From: Eleusine coracana subsp. coracana
Taxonomy: Eukaryota > Streptophyta > Magnoliopsida > Poales > Poaceae
Direction of reading: 5' to 3'
Assembly: GCA_032690845.1 (NCBI GenBank)
Contig: CM064427.1
Location: forward strand, 21,983,164 to 22,047,163
DNA length: 64,000 nucleotides
The translations under genes were made by a program, and so were the position numbers. Positions 22,083-31,790 of this stretch are shown here, piece by piece (position 1 is the stretch's first letter; the number at the start of each line of letters is the position of its first letter). Below the pieces are notes generated by a model. The model was not told where the DNA came from. It did no database searches and saw nothing but the letters and a program-made list of their open reading frames with translations.

Positions 22083-22801
22083 ATGAGCCTTTCAATGCCT
22101 ATGATGACTGTAATTTATTTCTCATCTTACAAATTTCGAGATCCTAAACTAGCTGATCAAAATTCTCACGACATAAGAAACTGGTTTCAACATTGCCTCA
22201 GGTCCCTGACTAGTCCAGGGCCTCACATGAGGCCTAATAAAGTCCACGGCTAAGGTAAACAAACCAGTGAAGTTTGAACTGTTGCAACAAAAAAATATTC
22301 TTTTTTCATGCAAGTACGGAGTATAATTGGTTAGCATAATTTGTAAGAGCTTGTTGGCCTGGGCAGATAAGTGGAGCACGTTAACACCAGAGCCTAACTC
22401 GTGTCAAGTGCAACAGATAAGGATTGCAGTTGAGGAAAACATTGCAATCAGAAATTCTGCCATCCAAAATCTAATATCCAAACTATCTCTGACTATTAGG
22501 TATTACAGTGATTATGTACTTCTTCCTTCAAAATTGACATGTACTATATTGCCAGTTTCTAACACAAATCCTCTCATTGGGTGGTCAACCATAAATTCTG
22601 ATATATACGGATGTGCATGAATGACTTCCCAGGGCAACTAAACTACTAAAGCTAATGCAAACTATCAAGACCAACGTATCCGAGTATGATCTTAATATGC
22701 ATTTGATAAGGTCACTGATATGCCAACAACTAATGAGAAGATATGGAAAATATGGTGATTAAGGGAAGGAAGCCTATTGCAGAATACCACTTACGAGGAG
22801 C
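22083..22801. other. Right flank of the CACTA element and 3' flank of the F-box pseudogene
   Basis: Starts with the duplicated ATG. I see no exon or terminal repeat. The part nearest 22801 would hold the 3' UTR of the minus-strand F-box gene. Confidence 0.4.
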
Positions 22802-23541
22802 TCAGTGAGATGGTTCTTCGGGCGAAGCCAGGAAGGCTGGCGGCCAGGCCAAGAAGTAGGCGTAGATGGGGTCGCTATGCTCCAAACCGTCGTCAGTCTC
22901 CAGATGCTCGAACTTGCCAGTCTCCAAATGATACGAGTAGCGGCCATATCCCCACGTTTTGATGAACACCTTCCCGGTGCGACCACCATCAAAGTCGCTG
23001 AGCCAGGTGCACAGGTGGCGCTTCATCACGTCCCTGGGCAGCCCCGGCACCGTGTTGAGCACCTTGTGCAGGGAGATTTCCTTCTCCATCACCCACCCGT
23101 TGTCCCTCCACGGGGCCTCCTGACGCACAAAGAGTTGCAGGTTGCTGGTCCAGGATCGACGCCATGCACAGGCTCCCGTCCTCTGGCGCCTCCCCGATGC
23201 GGTACTTGCGGAAGTTGTCCCCCAGCTCGGCCGGCGCAAGGAAGAAGGAGAAGTCGAGCGTGCGAGGATCAAGCCGGAACATGCGGCCGGAGTTGCCGAT
23301 GTGCCAGTAGATGTTCCCGGCGGCGTGCATGCAGAGGTGCTCAAACCAGATTGGGTCAAAATCCACCTCGACGTCCTCGGTCCGTGGCATCGCGCGCCAG
23401 GTGCAGTCACCATCGCGGACAGAGGTGACCCAGGCGCCCGGGCGGCCGTCGTCGACGGTGGCGCAGACGGCCTAGAAACAGAGCCTGCTCGGGTGCGCGC
23501 GCGAGAGGACCATGGGTCCATAGCGCCAACGACGAGCCGGC
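22802..23541 (-). pseudogene. F-box family pseudogene, C-terminal part
   Basis: Minus strand, continuing the gene whose N-terminus is at 29686-30158. The reading shows RTEDVEVDFDPIWFEHLCMH, AAGNIYWHIGNSGRMFRLDP and TLDFSFFLAPAELGDNFRKY in one frame (to about 23140). It then shifts frame and continues with KVFIKTWGYGRYSYHLETGK and IYAYFLAWPPAFLASPEE before a TGA-type end at 22802. This layout matches grass F-box proteins with a C-terminal beta-propeller-like region, which act as substrate receptors of SCF ubiquitin ligases. A TAG at 23472-23474, at least one frameshift and the chromovirus at 23542 make it non-functional. Confidence 0.7.
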
Positions 23542-23874
23542 TGTCAGGAACTAGGTGAACCCGACCAGGAAATCAAGAACAACGAATAGAAATTAGGCTG
23601 AAAATAATACGATAAGGTAGGGCTAGCAAGTAAGAACAGGGAAAGACAAAAAGAGAAGGCAAGAATAGACAAGGTTTTTCATTGCTTGCTGATATAGTTG
23701 GAGGTGCCTGCTTATATGGAGTCCACAGGTCTCTTTTACATTTATCATTTATTGACATGACAACGGCTTTCTTAAAGCTATAATTTAAGGATAAAGGAAA
23801 GGGTAAGGCCTCCGAGCCATTAGATGTTCATAATCCTATCTTCAAGGTTATGCTAGACCCCCCAAGTGCTGACA
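23542..23874 (-). repeat. 3' LTR of the chromovirus
   Basis: 333 bp, TGTCAGGAACTAGG...AAGTGCTGACA. Nearly identical to 29359-29685 apart from scattered substitutions and small indels. Confidence 0.9.
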
Positions 23875-23892
23875 ATAGCCCCCTCCTTTGAG
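23875..23892 (-). promoter_or_regulatory. Polypurine tract of the chromovirus
   Basis: Minus strand CTCAAAGGAGGGGGCTAT directly precedes the 3' LTR. Confidence 0.75.
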
Positions 23893-23902
23893 ACCCTTGA
23901 CC

Positions 23903-24960
23903 TCAAGGGTGGAATGAGCTGAAAACCTTGCAGATAGAGTCGGCATCTTCCCATGTAGCAGCTGTCTCTGGGAGGTTAATCCATTTGATGAGCCACTGAA
24001 CTACTGGTTCATTGTTTCTTGGAATTAGCCTTCTCTGCAAAATGGCTTCAGGCTCCATTTGAATGTTGCCTTCTTTATCCACCAATGGAAGGTGCTCTGT
24101 TGCAACTGTTTTGGGTCCAATGTGTCTCTTCAACTGACTGACATGGAAGACTGGGTGTATTGTGCAATTTGAAGGTAGAAGCAGTTTGTAAGCCACCGGT
24201 CCAATCCTGGATAAGACTCAAAATGGTCCATATAATTTGGCATGAAGTTTCAAGGAATTGTGGATTCCCAGATTGATATGCCGATAGGGTTGCAGCTTCA
24301 AATACACCATATCACCAACATTGAACTCTCTTTCTTTTCTCTTTTTGTCAGCATACTTTTTCATTCTGTTCTGGGCCATTAACAAGTTCTGCTTAATGTT
24401 TTTCAAGGCCAGCATCTTAGCTTGCATCCATTCCCTGACCTTTGGAATTGTTGAGTCAGTGAGGATGCTCTCACTAATCATTGGTGGGGGAAACCCATAT
24501 AAAGCCTGAAATGGTGTTAGCTTCACTGATGTGTGAAATGAAGTGTTATACCACCATTCAGCTAGAGCTAACTTTGGTTTCCATTTCTTTGGGGATTGGA
24601 AAACCATGCATCTCATATAATTTTCCAAGCATTGGTTTACTCTCTTAGATTGGCCATCTGTTTGAGGAAGGTAAGCACTGCCGAGCTTTAACTAGACTCC
24701 AAATGATTTGAACAGCCCTTGCCATAGATTACTAGTGAAAATTCTATCTCTATCAGTAATCATCATTAGAGGAAGTCCATGGAGCTTAAAGATATTATCT
24801 GTGAAGGCTTGGACTATTATGGTAACAGTGAATGGGTGGCTTAATGGAATAAAATGAGCATATTTTGTCAGCTAATCCACTACCACCAGAACTGTATCCT
24901 CGCCTTCTGACTTGGGTAGAGCTTCAATGAAATCCATAGTGATGTGTTGCCAAGCCGTAT
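23903..24960 (-). pseudogene. Chromovirus integrase core and chromodomain-like tail
   Basis: One frame with three stops (TAG at 24872-24874, TAG at 24692-24694, TGA at 24218-24220). The core shows [20 protein letters not shown] (first Asp), ITDRDRIFTS (second Asp) and QTDGQSKRVNQ, where the catalytic Glu of the family is Lys. The C-terminal integrase region (WWYNTSFHTSVKLTPFQALY, VGDMVYLKLQPY) is followed by a chromodomain-like end (IHPVFHVSQLKRHIGPK; WLIKWINLPETAATWEDAD). The chromodomain would steer integration towards particular chromatin. The lost Glu alone would inactivate strand transfer. Confidence 0.8.
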
Positions 24961-26642
24961 CAGGAATAGGGAGAGGTTGTAGTAGTCCTGGGTATGGTAC
25001 ATTTTCTGACTTGTTTTTTCTGGCATATTGGGCAAGCCTTTACAAAATTAAGGACCTCTTGTTTCATTTTTGGCCAATGAAAGAGTAGTTTGATTCTCTC
25101 ATATGTAGCTCTTTCCCCAGAATGACCTCCCAATGCTGAGGCATGGAGTGAAGAGATTACTTGTGTCTTGAGCTGGTCACTTGCACCTATATAAATTTTG
25201 TTCTTGTATCTGATTATACCATTGGTAAGGGAATAGTTAGGCAAAGAGGAGATGTTCAGTATCAATTGTTGTTGTAACTCAGCACATGTTTTATCACCTT
25301 CATAACTTGCAATGACATCCTTGAACCAAATAGGAACACATGAAGTTACTGCATGAATAGAATTGTCATGCTCTCTCCTTGACAGTGAATCTCCAGCTTT
25401 GTTGTTTTTCCACTTTTTGTACTCAATGGTGTAATCATAACCCAATAACTTGATCATGAGCTTATGTTGTGTTCCTTGGAGTGACTTTTGATCAGAGATG
25501 AACTTCAGGCTCAGTTGATCAGTTCTGATTGTCACTTTGGATTTAGTCAGGTAATGGTTCCATTTCTTTAATGCTTCCAATATAGCTAGATCTTCTTTGT
25601 TATAAGTGGACAAAGCACTAGCCTTTGGTCCTAAGGCCTTGCTAAAATATGCTAGGGGTTGTCCATTTTGCATTAGTACTGCTCCCAATCCAGTTCCACT
25701 AGAATCGGCTTCTAATATGAATGGTTGAGAGAAATCCGGCAATGCCAATATAGGTGCTTGAGACAATGTTGTCTTGAGTTGACTAAATGTTGTACTTTCT
25801 TTTTCAGTCCACTGGAACTGACCCTTCTTCAAGCAATCAAACAAGGGGTTGCAAATTATGCCATAACCTTTGATAAAACGCCTGTAATACCCTGCAGGTC
25901 CACGGAATCCTCTTAGTTGAGTGATTGTTTTTGGTTTAGGCCAGTCTTGGATAGCTTTAATTTTTTCAGGATCAGTGGAAACTCCATGAGCCGAAATGAT
26001 GTGTCCCAAATACTCCACCAATGCCTGTCCAAAAACACACTTGCTCAGTTTGCCAAACAACTTGTGCTCCCTCAACACCTGAAGGATTTGTTCTACATGT
26101 TGCTTATGGTCTTCAATTGTAGGGCTGTAAGTGAGGATGTCATCAAAGAACACCAGAGCATTTCTCAGATAAGGAGCTAAGACCTTGTTCATTAATGCTT
26201 GAAACGTTGCTGGAGCATTAGTCAACCCAAATGGCATGCCCACATATTCAAAATGCCCTTGGTGTGTACTAAATGCAGTCTTTTCAATGTCAGCTGGAAA
26301 CATCCTGATTTGGTGATACCCTGACCGAAGATCTATCTTCAAGAAGTATTTGGCCCCTTTAAGTTCATCCAGTAGATCTTCAATCACTGCTTTGGGGAAT
26401 TTGTTTTTAACAGTAAGTTTTTTTAGCTGTTGATAAGCGATGCATAGTCTCCAAGTACCATCCTTTTTTCTCACTAGTATAGCTGGAGAACTGTATGGAC
26501 TAAGACTTTCATGAATAATTTTGTTCTCCAATAAGTGTTCCACTAATGCTTCCATGGTATTTTTTTTGTTTATAAGAGAGCCTATATGGTCTAGAATTGA
26601 CAGGTTGTGCACCTTGTTGCAGCTGAATTTTGTGATCGACAC
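24960..26642 (-). CDS. Chromovirus reverse transcriptase, RNase H and integrase zinc domain
   Basis: A 560-codon open frame. RT (about residues 50-240) has [27 protein letters not shown] and the catalytic VFFDDIL. RNase H (about 300-420) keeps [14 protein letters not shown], the Glu of [11 protein letters not shown] and [10 protein letters not shown]. The integrase HHCC zinc module ([10 protein letters not shown]) closes the frame at about residues 500-545. It copies element RNA into DNA. This is the longest intact pol segment in the window. The integrase core continues downstream in a different frame. Confidence 0.85.
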   Translation of the reverse strand: MSITKFSCNKVHNLSILDHIGSLINKKNTMEALVEHLLENKIIHESLSPYSSPAILVRKKDGTWRLCIAYQQLKKLTVKNKFPKAVIEDLLDELKGAKYFLKIDLRSGYHQIRMFPADIEKTAFSTHQGHFEYVGMPFGLTNAPATFQALMNKVLAPYLRNALVFFDDILTYSPTIEDHKQHVEQILQVLREHKLFGKLSKCVFGQALVEYLGHIISAHGVSTDPEKIKAIQDWPKPKTITQLRGFRGPAGYYRRFIKGYGIICNPLFDCLKKGQFQWTEKESTTFSQLKTTLSQAPILALPDFSQPFILEADSSGTGLGAVLMQNGQPLAYFSKALGPKASALSTYNKEDLAILEALKKWNHYLTKSKVTIRTDQLSLKFISDQKSLQGTQHKLMIKLLGYDYTIEYKKWKNNKAGDSLSRREHDNSIHAVTSCVPIWFKDVIASYEGDKTCAELQQQLILNISSLPNYSLTNGIIRYKNKIYIGASDQLKTQVISSLHASALGGHSGERATYERIKLLFHWPKMKQEVLNFVKACPICQKKQVRKCTIPRTTTTSPYS

Positions 26643-27087
26643 TTCTAGGGGAAGGAAGAGTTGTTGGCTCTAGGAATACATCTGCTTACTTCTGTAAGAT
26701 TTTTTGCAATGTTGGATGGACAGTTGGCTTGGAGGAGTCAAGTTGAAATACCTGAATATGAACAATAGCTCCTGCTAGACCTTGCTTCAGTAGTTTTGCC
26801 ATCTTCTTATGAGATATCAAGAAATTCTTCTTTGGAATGGTTTCATCCTTGAATATTATTTGTTCATCATCCTTAACAATGGTAAACTCTCTTGTTTTCA
26901 AGTTGAGGCCAATAGGACTGTAGTCATGTCTCCAGTCACATCCTAGAATTACATCATATCCTTTTAACTCCAATATTTTGAAGTCAGAAATGAACTGATG
27001 CCCTTGAATAGAATAAGTACAGCAATGTGCAACATCTTGTGTCCACAACACTCCCCTGTTAGCAACTGTCACTTTCACAGAGATCAT
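26643..27087 (-). pseudogene. Chromovirus protease C-terminal part and linker
   Basis: A frame overlapping the end of the gag-protease frame, shifted by a small indel near 27070. It reads QFISDFKILELKGYDVILGC then DWRHDYSPIGLNLKTREFTI, the C-terminal half of plant gypsy aspartic proteases (the YDVILG.DW motif). A stop at 26686 precedes the RT frame. Confidence 0.65.
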
Positions 27088-29040
27088 GGTTTTTTATTTG
27101 TAACTGAGCCTTGGACATGATTTTAGGGTCCATAAAGGTAGTTGTACTGCCAATATCAACCAATGCTATAGCTTGCACATCACCAAATTTCAAAAATAGC
27201 GGAAATGTTTTGCTCGTGGCTGTTGTACTAGAGATAGCATGCATTGATATTTGCAATGTTTGACTGTCATCTTTAGTGTTTTCATCAATGTCATTTTGCT
27301 CTGCTAGAACATGAGGCTGCTCCTCATCACTGTCATCAACTATGACCAAGTGGATTGTATTTTTGAGCTTACAAACTCTGTCATGACCAGGTACCCAAGG
27401 CTCTTGGCATTTGAAACATTTAGATCTGTCTAATGCTGATTTTGGTGCTACCCAGGTTTGACTAGGTGGAGGTCTATCATCACCATCTTTCTTGACATAA
27501 AGATTTCCTGGTTTGTTGCTGGTATATGATCCTGGTTTGTAATTGTACTTTTTGGAATCAGGGGTTGTTCTTTTGCTAGTAGCACTGTTTTCAAAGTCTA
27601 TTGCATGCTTATATGCCTCTACTAAGGAAGTAGGGTCATGGGCCTTGACTGAAGTTTTGATGTAATCCTTCAATCCAACAATGAAGCAACTCACAAAGTA
27701 CTCTTCTTTTAAGTATGAATTTCTCTGAAGCAGTAGTCCCATCAGCTCTTCAAATTTATCAATATATGCCAGGACAGATGCAGTTTGTTGCAGTGATTTG
27801 AACATGTCCATTACACCATGAGATGTTTCAGCTGCAAATTGATCTAAAAGCAATGTGCAAAATTGTTGCCATGAAATTGTACTGGTGTTTACCCTAGTGC
27901 TTCTCAGCCACTGATCAGCTTTGCCCACCATGAATACTTCAGCAAACTTCACTTTGTGGACTTCATCTATTTCAGCTAACTGGAAACATTTGTTTGCTTG
28001 TCTGATCCAGCCGTTTGGGTTTTCTCCATCGAACCTAGGGAATTCCAGTTTAAGACCTTTACTAAAGGATTGAGCAAAGGTGTTTCTGTCTGTGTGCCCT
28101 TGAGGTGGGAGTTGCTAGTAAGTATAAGCTTTTGGTGTTGTTGTGTGTGTTGGGTAAAAGTTTGGTTGAGGGTATAGATTGGTGTGGTAAGGTCCTGGTG
28201 ATGGTTGGTTTGGTGGGTACATTTGGGGAGCATAATTATATGGCTATTGCCTTGATGTTTGTTGGTATTGTAACTATGGGTTGTATGGATTGGATGTATA
28301 ATTTGTATGGATAGGTGTAGTGGGAATTGTGTTAGGGGAAGCTGGGGTGTATATTGTATGGTTTTGTGGAATTGGACTAGGGAGTTGGTTGGATTGTGGT
28401 GTTGCAGAGACCAGTGCAGTTGTGTATGCTAGTGGCCATAATGATGGTGGCATACCAAACTGATTTTGGTCATTGGTAGAGTTATGTGGAGATTTTTTGG
28501 GTTGAAGGTTGTTCAGTCGAGGTGCCAAAGATTGTGGCTGAAGTTGGCCTTGTAGGTTAGGGTAGTTTGGTGGTATGGTTGGTGGTTGTTGGTAGGTTAT
28601 TGTTATTGTAGGTTGATTGGTGTTTGTACCAGATGGGGGTGGTGGTGGTAGGAAAGAAGACTGTGGTTTGGTTACTTGGTCTGTGCGAGCACCTGGTGTA
28701 GCAGAGAAGGGTGTGCCTGGAGAATTTTCACCTATGGCTGAAGTTGCATCCAAAGCAAGATCTCCCATTCTACCATTGGATGCATCATCCTCATTGTGAG
28801 GCAATGCATTAACTTGGAGGCACATCAGGTTTTGCAAGAAGAAGTCCATTTGGTCCTTGATGTCATTCTTGATCTGGTTCTGAGATTGATTGATCTCTAT
28901 GTGACATTTCTTGGCTGGAGCCTCCACTAGGTCTTTTACTCCCTGCAATTGGCACTTCAGATCTTGCACTTCAGCTGCCAGATCTTTCTCCATAGCAGGT
29001 CCTTCCTTTCCCTCGGGATTGGTTTTTCCCATCTTGTTCA
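27059..29040 (-). pseudogene. Chromovirus gag and protease start
   Basis: A Pro/Gln/Asn-rich N-terminal part (28274-29040, preceded by MGKTNPEGKEGPAMEKDL) leads, after frameshifts near 28274 and 27976, to a typical gypsy gag domain: VKFAEVFMVGKADQWLRSTR, then a run of helices and a C-terminal knuckle KCFKCQEPWVPGHDRVCK (about 27370-27425). The protease begins with ALVDIGSTTTFMDP (about 27130-27170), where DIG takes the place of the usual D-S/T-G. Gag would form the particle. Breaks: at least three frameshifts. Confidence 0.7.
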
Positions 29041-29343
29041 CCGCTGTGAGACTCCTCCTATTCGTCAAGGTAAGGTTTGGATCGAAGTCCTCCCCCTTCT
29101 TCACCTTGCGAACACACACCGCCACCGGAGTTGGAGGCCAATCCTTGGAATTTTACACCAGAACTTGTCTGGCAACCTGAGATCCGGACCAACTCACCGT
29201 CGTCGCCACCATGATTCCGATTCAAACTCGAGGCACCAGGGATTTTACGGCCAAACACGCTGAGCAACCGTAGCCAAGGTTGAATCCATCGCTGATTTTG
29301 GGTGGGGATTTGGGTGGGAAAATTTTTCAGCCAAGGATCGAAT

Positions 29344-29356
29344 GCTCTGAGTACCA
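29344..29356 (-). promoter_or_regulatory. Primer-binding site of the chromovirus
   Basis: Minus strand TGGTACTCAGAGC, the initiator-tRNA-Met PBS TGGTATCAGAGC with one extra base, 2 bases inside the 5' LTR. Confidence 0.7.
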
Positions 29357-29358
29357 AT

Positions 29359-29685
29359 TGTCAGGAACTGGGTGAACCCGACTAGGAAATCAAGAACAAC
29401 GAATAGAAATTAGGCTGTAAATAATAAGGTAGGGCTAGCAAGTAAGAACAGGGAAAGACAAAAAGGGAAGGCAAGAATAGACAAGGTTTTTCAATGCTTG
29501 CCAATACAGTTGGAGGTGCCTGCTTATATGGTGTTCTCATGTCTCTTTTACATTTGTCGTTTACCGACATGACAGTGGCTTTCTCAAAGCCATAATTTAA
29601 GGATAAAGGAAAGGGTAACGCCTCTGAGCCGTTAGATGTTCATAATCCTATCTTCAAGGTTATGCTAGACCCCCAAGTGCTGATA
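29359..29685 (-). repeat. 5' LTR of the chromovirus
   Basis: 327 bp, TGTCAGGAACTGGG...AAGTGCTGATA. The last bases differ from the perfect inverted terminus. Confidence 0.9.
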
Positions 29686-30158
29686 TCGGCAGCCCCACCA
29701 GCTGTCCTTGCGCAGCATGTCACGAGGGGGCAGCAGGAGGAGCGCCGCGGCGGCCAGAGGCCGGTCGAGGACGAGGACGCATGGGAGGATCCTCTCGGGG
29801 AGCGGGTCCGGGAGAAGCAGGACGAGGCCGAGGTGGACGTCGTTGATGGCGAAGTAGCGGATGGTGTCGTGGGAGAGGCACGGGGCGGCGGCATCGAGGG
29901 GGATGAAGACGAGCGGGTGGTGTGGGCTTGGCTCATTTGGGTTGCTGGGGGCGGGCGCGGGGTGGCGGAGGGATGGAACAGGTGGCCGAGGAGGGGTGAT
30001 GTGTGGGGGAGGGCGCGGGCGACGGTGCAGCACCAACGGCGGTAGGTGAGCGTAGCACGGAGGAGCTCGACGGGGGTGAGGTGGTGGAAGATGAGGTAGA
30101 GGGTGTCATCGGTGAGCACAGCGACAGGCGCCTCAGCCTCTGATTACGACGGTGCCAT
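29686..30158 (-). pseudogene. F-box family pseudogene, N-terminal part with F-box
   Basis: The ATG at 30158 is followed by MAPS and a TAA (30144-30146). The same frame then gives the F-box LTDDTLYLIFHHLTPVELLR then ATLTYRRWC (about 30120-30030). After a frameshift near 30020 the gene continues as HPLVFIPLDAAAPCLSHDTI, RYFAINDVHLGLVLLLPDPL and LPPRDMLRKDSWWGC up to the chromovirus boundary. The F-box would bind SKP1 in an SCF ubiquitin ligase. The retroelement separates this exon from 22802-23541; without it and one copy of the 5-bp duplication the two parts adjoin. Confidence 0.7.
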
Positions 30159-30585
30159 GGGCGGCGGTGCGGGGTGAGATGTGGAAGGGGAAGCTAGGGT
30201 TCGGGTTTTGCGACCTCTGCTTTTGCCGTGACACATGGATGGTGCTTTGAGCCAGAGGATCTAAGGAGGAAAGGTTAGAAGCAGAGATGAGCTAGAGAGT
30301 GACATGCCGATGCTTTTTGGAGGGCCCCTTTGGGGGGCTCAGCCTTTTGGAAGGCAAAAGTGATCTTGAAATTTTTCAAATTTTGAACACATCTTATTTT
30401 TTTCCTCAGAACGTCATGTTATTTGCCCCGTTTGCCCAAACACAAGTTGCACGGATGACCCAAATCTGCTATTCACGTTGTTGCACGTCGTAGTCCCTAA
30501 ACACACATAATGTCCTGAAAACTCTATCAGGCCTGCAACATCTAGCGTGTGCGCAAGGCAAGGTGCGATGTGAGCTACTTTTGAT
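30159..30585. other. 5' flank of the F-box pseudogene
   Basis: Includes the presumed promoter and 5' UTR (GC-rich to about 30240). I cannot point to a convincing TATA box. Confidence 0.35.
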
Positions 30586-31215
30586 TCGACTTGGCAATGG
30601 GGATCATCCCTGTCGGAGAAGAGCTACTTGTCCCATTAAGCTTGCCCCTCCCCCCCCCCCCCCCCCCTCTCCCCGAATCTGCCCCGTTCCTACAAGCTTC
30701 ACGGGACAAACATAGCCCATATCCCTGTTTGATCCCCATCTGCCCCCCTGCCCCCCTTGGGTGGAGCAGAGCGAGCGACACTACATGGTGCGGTGGCGGT
30801 GGCGGGGGGGGGGGGGATGGCAGTGGAGGTCGAAGGATTGAGGAGCGACATGGCATGGCGTGGTGCCGTGGGTAGAGTGGCACGATGGGGATGAGGATTG
30901 AGGAACAACAATAGAGGCTGAAGGCGATAGGCCGACAAGAGTGGTGGTGGAGACTAGAAGGTGTGAGAAGGTAAGAGGGGACCGAGGAGCGAGTAGAGCT
31001 TGTCGAAGGAGTCCAGTTGGGCTATTATGTCAAAATTTCTCTACCGTGCCACTTTTATCGGGTCCCCATGACTCCCAGCGGGGTAAACATCATCCCCGTC
31101 CCCGACCCAGTAGTAAACAAGGCCCTGCCCCGCTAACCCCGCGGGGGAAATTCGTCCCCTATCCCTGCTCGAATGGATCGAAGCCCCGTCCCCAATGGGG
31201 AAACTGCCGGGTTGA
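30586..31215. mobile_element. C-rich hAT-like MITE
   Basis: The left end TCGACTTGGCA and the inverted right end TCAACCCGGCA match apart from transitions. The same sequence ACTTTTGATT flanks both sides (30577-30586 and 31215-31224), containing an 8-bp duplication CTTTTGAT. The interior is rich in CCCCGTCCCC and GGGG words, including an 18-base C-run (30650-30667) and a 13-base G-run (30804-30816). It has no transposase; Pro-rich frames are low-complexity artefacts. Confidence 0.55.
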
Positions 31216-31544
31216 CTTTTGATTGGCTATGATGATCAGATCGACAAATGTTGGGCAAGTAACATAGCGAACTGCTTTTAATTTAACCTTTTAATTGTCA
31301 TATCTATCTCAATTAACGATCCTCACCTCCAGCCGTTAAATTGGTTCCATGATCTATCAGACCATACTACATTTTTGTCTAAGCAAAATGTAATAATGTG
31401 TGGATTGTTGTTGCGGTGTAATGGTGTTCGAGGAACAGACGCCATGGAAAGGAACCGATCCTGGTAACGCAAGGCTCTTGACTGGATTATGGAAGCAATA
31501 GACTCGCACACCGGGTTAGTACTGTATTAACTCATAAAACAGTG
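31216..31544. other. Unassigned sequence right of the hAT-like MITE
   Basis: No recognisable gene; it may be part of the same LINE-like relic as 31545-31790. Confidence 0.3.
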
Positions 31545-31790
31545 AAATGAAAGCCCCATCGACCTGGTGTGATCAAGATAAATGTAGACGCAACGTTTGT
31601 TATTGAGACTTGTACACGTGCCACTAGAGCAACTGCATTTTGCTCGGGAGAGCTGGCTTCTGGCAACAAAATGTTGGATCCGTTCTTACAACAGTACACG
31701 TGGATGTTCATATGCTCTCGTATAGAACGTCGGAACGGACGATGATCGTTGAAACAGACGTGCTGCAGTTTGCTAATCTTTGAAGATCCA
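31545..31790 (+). pseudogene. RNase H-like (RVT_3) fragment
   Basis: The reading GVIKINVDATFVIETCTRAT, then, after a frameshift, MLSYRTSERTMIVETDVLQF matches the plant RNase H-like domain found at the end of LINE ORF2s and related genes (K.NVDA.F...TG; I.VE.D). No upstream RT is visible. It is a small decayed relic. Confidence 0.45.

Larger units (their letters stand above)
23542..29685 (-). mobile_element. Ty3/gypsy chromovirus, nearly complete
   Basis: A 6.1-kb element with LTRs 23542-23874 and 29359-29685 (TGTCAG...CTGACA). It is flanked by CCGGC (23537-23541) and TCGGC (29686-29690), a 5-bp duplication with one mismatch. On the minus strand it carries a Met-type PBS, gag, protease, RT, RNase H, integrase, a chromodomain-like tail and a PPT. 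It inserted into the coding region of an F-box gene. Several frameshifts and stops mean it can no longer make a full polyprotein, but the domain order is complete. Confidence 0.9.

Noticed and set aside
29665..30049. Plus-strand frames of 62-127 codons over the F-box exon
   Set aside because: GC-rich shadows of the minus-strand F-box coding sequence.
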